From positions 2,356,001 through 2,420,000 of the forward strand of contig NZ_CP035913.1 of NCBI RefSeq assembly GCF_004209755.1: a stretch of DNA of 64,000 nt, in the 5' to 3' direction. Within the stretch, counting starts at the first letter, position 1. Every line of letters begins with the position of its first letter. The notes below the pieces were generated by a model that did not search any database, was not told where the DNA came from, and was given only the letters and a program-made list of their open reading frames with translations. Made by a program: the position numbers and the translations under genes. Shown here piece by piece: positions 60,410 to 64,000 of this stretch. Source of the stretch: Pseudoduganella lutea. Lineage in GTDB: Bacteria > Pseudomonadota > Gammaproteobacteria > Burkholderiales > Burkholderiaceae_D.

Positions 60410-61762
60410 TCAGGTGATGATGCGGGCCGCGGTGGCCGTGCCGGCGCTGGCGCTCATGACCTCGTCGTCCTGCACGCTGACCATGCCGGAAGACTCTTCG
60501 ATGAAACGCTTGCGCATCGGCCGCAGCACCCACCAGGCCATGATGGCGGCCACCGCGTTCATGCCGCAGCCGACGAAGAACACCGCTTCCCAGCTCCCCG
60601 TCATGGCGGTGATGATGCTCGAGATCGGCACGAAGATCGATGCCGTGCCCTTCGCCGTGTACATCAGACCGGCGTTACCGGCGGCGTTGCGGGTACCGAA
60701 CGTGTCGGCCGTGGTGGCGGGGAACAGGCTGTAGATCTCGCCCCAGGCAAAGAACACCAGGCCGGTCAGGATGACGAACATGATCGGGTCACGACCGAAG
60801 TAGTACAGCAGGATGATGCCCACCGATTCCAGCGCGAAGGCGATGAACATCGTTTTTTCCCGGCCGATCTGGTCCGACACCCAGCCGAAGAATGGCCGCG
60901 TCAACCCGTTCAGTACCCGGTCGATCGCCAGGGCGAACGTCAGGGCCGGCAGGACCATGCCCATGACGTTGAACTTCACGCCATCGATCTCGAAGTCGGT
61001 TGCGATCGGGCCCATTTGCGCGGTGGCCATCAGGCCGCCGGCGGCGACCAGCACGAACATCGTGTACATCACCCAGAACACCGGGGTGCGCACCATCTGC
61101 GATGGCTTGAAGTCGGCCGTTGTCTGCAGCACGTTCGGATTGACCTTCTTCTTGACGGCCTTGCTTGCCGTGTGGGGCGGACGCACCATCATCAGTGCCA
61201 GCAGGATGACGATCGCGCCCTGGCCGATGCCGAAGTACAGGAACGTGTCCTGGTAGCCGCGCTCCGCGATCATGTTCGAGATCGGGATGATGGTGGCGGC
61301 CGAGCCGGCGCCGAAGCCGGCGGCGGTCAGGCCCGCGGCCAGGCCACGGCGGTCCGGGAACCACTTCAGGGACTGGCCCACGCAGGTGCCGTAGACCGCG
61401 CCGGCGCCGATGCCGCTGACGGCCGCGGCGATGTACAGCACCGCCAGGGTGTCGGCATACGAGTTCATCACCCAGCCGATCGCGCACAGCAGGCCGCCGA
61501 ACAGCACGACGGGGCGCGGTCCCCATTTGTCCACCGCCCAGCCTTCCACCGGCACGAGCCAGGTTTCGGTCAGGATGAAGATCGTGAACGCCACCTGGAT
61601 CGATGCCTTGGTCCAGCCATGGGCTTCGGCGAGGGGATTGACGAACAGGGTCCAGCCATACTGCAGGTTGGCGATCATGGCCATGCAGATGATGCCCATG
61701 ATCAGTTGCATCCAGCGGAACGATGCTGGCCTTTCGATAGCGGTCGGTGCGTCGGTTTTCAT
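60410..61762 (-). CDS. oxlT: Oxalate/formate antiporter-like MFS transporter (OxlT family)
   Basis: A 450-residue MFS protein with 12 helices, closest in pattern to OxlT: an N-terminal QLIMGIICMAMIANLQYGWTLF, the large central loop with PPHTASKAVKKKVN, and FFAWGEIYSLFPATTADTFGTRNA near TM9-10, the OxlT/OFA signature. It exchanges oxalate for formate, exporting the product of the decarboxylase. The gap upstream (61763-62142) has a candidate leader ORF and, at 62081, a Fnr-type box. An alternative OFA-family substrate cannot be ruled out, but context with frc/oxc is clear. Confidence 0.9.
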   Translation of the reverse strand: MKTDAPTAIERPASFRWMQLIMGIICMAMIANLQYGWTLFVNPLAEAHGWTKASIQVAFTIFILTETWLVPVEGWAVDKWGPRPVVLFGGLLCAIGWVMNSYADTLAVLYIAAAVSGIGAGAVYGTCVGQSLKWFPDRRGLAAGLTAAGFGAGSAATIIPISNMIAERGYQDTFLYFGIGQGAIVILLALMMVRPPHTASKAVKKKVNPNVLQTTADFKPSQMVRTPVFWVMYTMFVLVAAGGLMATAQMGPIATDFEIDGVKFNVMGMVLPALTFALAIDRVLNGLTRPFFGWVSDQIGREKTMFIAFALESVGIILLYYFGRDPIMFVILTGLVFFAWGEIYSLFPATTADTFGTRNAAGNAGLMYTAKGTASIFVPISSIITAMTGSWEAVFFVGCGMNAVAAIMAWWVLRPMRKRFIEESSGMVSVQDDEVMSASAGTATAARIIT

Positions 61763-61831
61763 GCAATGTCTCCCATCTGGTTTTTCAGCGCTGTTCTGGT
61801 AGCCCTTTGCGGGTACCGCTGTGTGCTTGCA

Positions 61832-61927
61832 TCAGTGGCCGGATCGCGTGGCGGGTGGCTCGCCCGGCAACGGAATGGGGCTTCGCAAACGGTGCCTGGC
61901 GATGCTGCGGTGCAGTAGGTGGCTCAT
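61832..61927 (-). CDS. Candidate 31-aa leader ORF upstream of oxlT
   Basis: Too short for standard gene finders. ATG at 61927 follows AGAGGAGACAACAAC, a good ribosome-binding site, and encodes MSHLLHRSIARHRLRSPIP... to a TGA at 61832; six of 31 residues are His or Arg pairs, and Leu/Pro-rich. It lies in the predicted 5' leader of oxlT, 69 bp before it. It may be a regulatory leader peptide or chance; the His/Arg content is unusual. Confidence 0.35.
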   Translation of the reverse strand: MSHLLHRSIARHRLRSPIPLPGEPPATRSGH

Positions 61928-62080
61928 GTTGTTGTCTCCTCTATGAATCTGTGGATCCGCGCGGAAGCTGCCGAAAGACTCTGGAACCTGGATCGGGCCG
62001 CGGCCGCTGGCGGCGCCCCCGATCCCTTATTTGAAGTTCAACAGATGAACCGATTGTGAAAGAACATATTTCGCAACTCC

Positions 62081-62094
62081 TTGACCGCGGTTAA
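62081..62094. promoter_or_regulatory. Fnr-type box upstream of oxlT
   Basis: TTGACCGCGGTTAA matches the oxc box TTGACCGCGGTCAA in 13 of 14 positions. On the minus strand a CACAAT -10 (62058-62053) places its centre at -41.5 for a start near 62046, a class II position, 284 bp upstream of the oxlT start codon. The 62143 gene ends just upstream (49 bp). Confidence 0.72.
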
Positions 62095-62142
62095 GAATCA
62101 AAAAATCGTTACAAGTAGTGGCATCCACACACACGCCAGGCG

Positions 62143-62451
62143 TCAGACGCCGATCTGCGGCTGGCGCAGTTCGCGCCAGTCGATCGCCGCCGCCGGATCG
62201 CTGCCGGCCGCCTGGCAGCGCTCTTCGCAGCGGTCCTTGGTGGCGACGATCGCGTCGATGAGGAAGTCCGCGTCGTAGACGGCGAGAAGGTGTCCCTGGT
62301 GGCGCGCCAGGTAATCGTGGATGCAGGCGCGCTCCGCGCCGATATCGGGTAACCGGCACCCCGCTTCCCAGTACCAGGGCAGGTCCAGTTCGTGGAAGGC
62401 CGCATTCCAGGCATTGCGTTGCGCCGCGGCGGCGTTGCTGGTGTTCGTCAT
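62143..62451 (-). CDS. Hypothetical protein, 102 aa, divergent from a LysR gene
   Basis: A small soluble protein with many aromatic and acidic residues: NAWNAAFHELDLPWYWEAGCRLPD, IHDYLARHQGHLL, FLIDAIVATKDRCEERCQAAG (four Cys-type residues including a CX3C pair). No known family recognised. It lies 161 bp from the divergent LysR gene and 49 bp upstream of the oxlT Fnr-type box on the same strand. GGAGGAGACC-type site precedes the ATG. Position suggests a link with the LysR regulator or the oxalate genes. Confidence 0.65.
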   Translation of the reverse strand: MTNTSNAAAAQRNAWNAAFHELDLPWYWEAGCRLPDIGAERACIHDYLARHQGHLLAVYDADFLIDAIVATKDRCEERCQAAGSDPAAAIDWRELRQPQIGV

Positions 62452-62612
62452 GGTCTCCTCCGTTGTCGTGATACCGAGAAGTCCATATTAAGCATGCTGG
62501 ATGATTAGCAAAATTCAAAGTTTTTAGGGATAATCATCAAGCATCCTTAATACCTGCGACCTTACCTGCCACCGTCCCTGCAACCACACCTGCGACATCC
62601 ACCGGGAGCGCC

Positions 62613-63542
62613 ATGCGGAATGCGACACTGCGCCAGCTGAAGATCTTCGAGGCGGTAGCCCGCCACCTGAGTTTTTCCAGGGCCGCCACGGAACTGCACC
62701 TCACGCAGCCGGCGGTATCGACGCAGATCCGCACGCTCGAAGCCCACGCCGGCGCCACGCTGTTCGAGCAGCTCGGCAAGAAGACCTACCTGACCCAGGC
62801 GGGCGCCGAGCTGCTGCCCTATTGCCGCGCCATCATCGCCCAGTTCGAGCAGGCCGACACGGCGATGGCCCAGCATCGCGGCATTGCCGGCGGCCGCCTG
62901 GACGTGGCGGTGATCAGCGCCGGCGACTATTTTTTTCCCCAGCTGATGATGGCCTTCGCACGCCGCCATCCCGGCGTGAAGCTGAACCTGACGGTGCACA
63001 ACCGCGAGGAATTGCTGGAGCAACTGTCGGACAACCGCACGGATCTCGCCGTCATGGTGCGCCCTCCCCTGCACGACACGCAGAACGACGCCTTCGCCCC
63101 CCATCCCTATGTCATCGTGGCGGCGCCGCAGCACCCGCTGGCGGCGCCCGGCCGCGAGCCGATCGGCCTGCGCGAGCTGGTGCGGCACCCGTTCGTGGTG
63201 CGCGAACGCGGCTCGGACACCTGGCATTCGATGGAAGACGCGTTCGGCACCCGGCTCGACGAGCTGCAGGTGGCCATGGAAATCAAGAGCACGGAGACGA
63301 TCAAGCAGGCCGTGATCGCGGGGATCGGCCTGGGCTTCCTGTCGGCGCATACGATCGGCCGCGAGGTGGCGGCCGGCAGCCTGGTGGTGGTGCCCGCCGA
63401 GCGTTTTCCGCTCATGCTGAACTGGTATGTGGTGCACCGCCGCGAAAAGCGCCTGCCGCCCGTGGCCCACGCGTTCCGCCAGTTCCTGCTCGAAGATGGC
63501 GCCGAGTGGATCGGACGGCTGATTCCCACGGCGGGGACGTAG
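62613..63542 (+). CDS. LysR family regulator (CbbR-like)
   Basis: A 309-residue standard LysR protein: wHTH at about 5-65 (LRQLKIFEAVARHLSFSRAATELHLTQPAVSTQIRTLE region) and an effector domain from 90 to 295. The QLKIFEAVARHLSF/TQPAVSTQI pattern and domain end resemble CbbR-type members of the family. It is divergent from the 102-residue protein gene, which may be its target, and downstream it meets the convergent HDAC-family gene (5 bp gap). GGGAGCGCC precedes the ATG at 62613. Confidence 0.88.
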   Translation: MRNATLRQLKIFEAVARHLSFSRAATELHLTQPAVSTQIRTLEAHAGATLFEQLGKKTYLTQAGAELLPYCRAIIAQFEQADTAMAQHRGIAGGRLDVAVISAGDYFFPQLMMAFARRHPGVKLNLTVHNREELLEQLSDNRTDLAVMVRPPLHDTQNDAFAPHPYVIVAAPQHPLAAPGREPIGLRELVRHPFVVRERGSDTWHSMEDAFGTRLDELQVAMEIKSTETIKQAVIAGIGLGFLSAHTIGREVAAGSLVVVPAERFPLMLNWYVVHRREKRLPPVAHAFRQFLLEDGAEWIGRLIPTAGT

Positions 63543-63547
63543 CTCCT

Positions 63548-64000
63548 TCAATTCCCCATCAGCGCCCGCACATGCTCGGTAGTGCCGCCGGCCAGGCCAG
63601 CGCCGCTGTAGCCGCCCTCGAGCACGGAAACGATGCGCCCCGCGCACGTGTCCGCGGCGATCGCCATCACTTCGCGCGTGATCCAGCCGAAGTCCTCGTC
63701 GTCCAGCGCCAGCTGTGCCAGCGGGTCGAGACGGTGCGCGTCGAAGCCCGCCGAGACGAGGATCAGCTCCGGTGCGAACGCGCGCAGGGCCGGCAGCAGC
63801 CGCATCGCCATGCTGTTGCGGAATGCCTGCGAACCGCAGCCGGGCGGCAGCGGCACGTTGACGATGTTGCCGCTGCCGCCCCGTTCGTGCGCCGCGCCCG
63901 TGCCCGGATACAGCGGCGACTGGTGGCTGGAGCCGAAGAACAGCCGCGGCTCGTCGTAGAACGCGGCCTGCGTGCCGTTGCCATGGCGGACATCGAAATC
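63548..64000 (-). CDS. Histone deacetylase family protein (5' partial, AcuC/HdaH-like)
   Basis: The C-terminal 150 residues of a gene that begins beyond the window. The frame reads through the window edge: DFDVRHGNGTQAAFYDEPR carries the metal-site Asp/His pair of zinc-dependent deacetylases, and GGSGNIVNVPLPPGCG, ILVSAGFDAHRLDPLAQL (second Asp site), and EGGYS complete the C-terminal active-site loops. Family members deacetylate acetyl-lysine, acetylpolyamines or related amides. An internal ATG at 63856 is not the start. Convergent with the LysR gene. Confidence 0.88.
   Translation of the reverse strand, partial: DFDVRHGNGTQAAFYDEPRLFFGSSHQSPLYPGTGAAHERGGSGNIVNVPLPPGCGSQAFRNSMAMRLLPALRAFAPELILVSAGFDAHRLDPLAQLALDDEDFGWITREVMAIAADTCAGRIVSVLEGGYSGAGLAGGTTEHVRALMGN

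Noticed and set aside
59348..61918. An 856-codon open frame opposite the FAH and oxlT genes
   Set aside because: Antisense shadow of genes with intact family motifs; low-complexity His/Gln/Arg/Ala content.
1..64000. tRNA, rRNA, riboswitch and complete insertion-sequence genes
   Set aside because: I saw no tRNA or rRNA-like segment, no recognisable riboswitch core and no transposase gene; a covariance-model scan would be needed to exclude small RNAs.

Overview
The window is high-GC DNA (visibly about two-thirds G+C) with dense, short-spaced operons. Its gene content fits a betaproteobacterium of the Oxalobacteraceae (Massilia/Duganella/Telluria type): a PhaM-like PHA-granule protein, paired DUF3108 proteins, an AAHS aromatic-acid transporter, oxalate catabolism and a zeaxanthin-glucoside carotenoid cluster. 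The genus is an inference from gene content; no rRNA or tRNA gene is present to test it.

Layout. 0-1.4 kb: end of an unknown gene and a YfcH-type SDR. 1.6-8.6 kb: crtE-X-Y-I-B operon (three 4-bp start/stop overlaps), with crtZ convergent and overlapping crtB, then a DUF2141 secreted protein. 8.7-13.7 kb: a three-gene SMC (MukBEF/MksBEF/JetABC-like) operon without a JetD/MksG nuclease, bracketed by palindromic repeats. 14-16.7 kb: two DUF3108 proteins and PhaM. 16.7-19.2 kb: soluble histidine kinase plus response regulator-TPR protein. 19.3-29.1 kb: housekeeping and stress genes (mnmC, tag, BCCT transporter, OsmC, DUF4142, HxlR, CheY-like, PnuC, TPR-methyltransferase, O-methyltransferase).

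29.1-37.6 kb: a complete gallate (syringate/gallate 4,5-cleavage) module: aldolase, hydratase and tautomerase on the minus strand; a double-HTH LysR regulator, MFS transporter, gallate dioxygenase and porin on the plus strand. It uses a LigJ-type hydratase. 37.9-43.3 kb: small protein, siderophore-interacting reductase, Fur-box-led DUF3649/PepSY/DUF3325 iron operon, MarR and DUF819. 43.5-45.5 kb: AT-richer island with an AbiEi/AbiEii-type IV toxin-antitoxin pair.

45.5-52.7 kb: an eight-gene minus-strand operon headed by a GntR regulator: AprA-like flavoprotein, AprB-like ferredoxin, NitT/TauT-type ABC transporter (binding protein with a NosL-like tail), HEAT-repeat protein and DUF971 protein. 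I know of no assigned function for it and consider it the best candidate for an undescribed system. 53.7-62.5 kb: oxalate catabolism (frc, oxc, OxlT-like antiporter) with a PAS protein, Crp/Fnr regulator, ketopantoate-reductase-like enzyme and FAH-family hydrolase. Two near-identical Fnr-type boxes lie about 42 bp upstream of predicted starts for both oxc-frc and oxlT, suggesting one regulon. 62.6-64 kb: LysR regulator and a partial histone-deacetylase-family gene.
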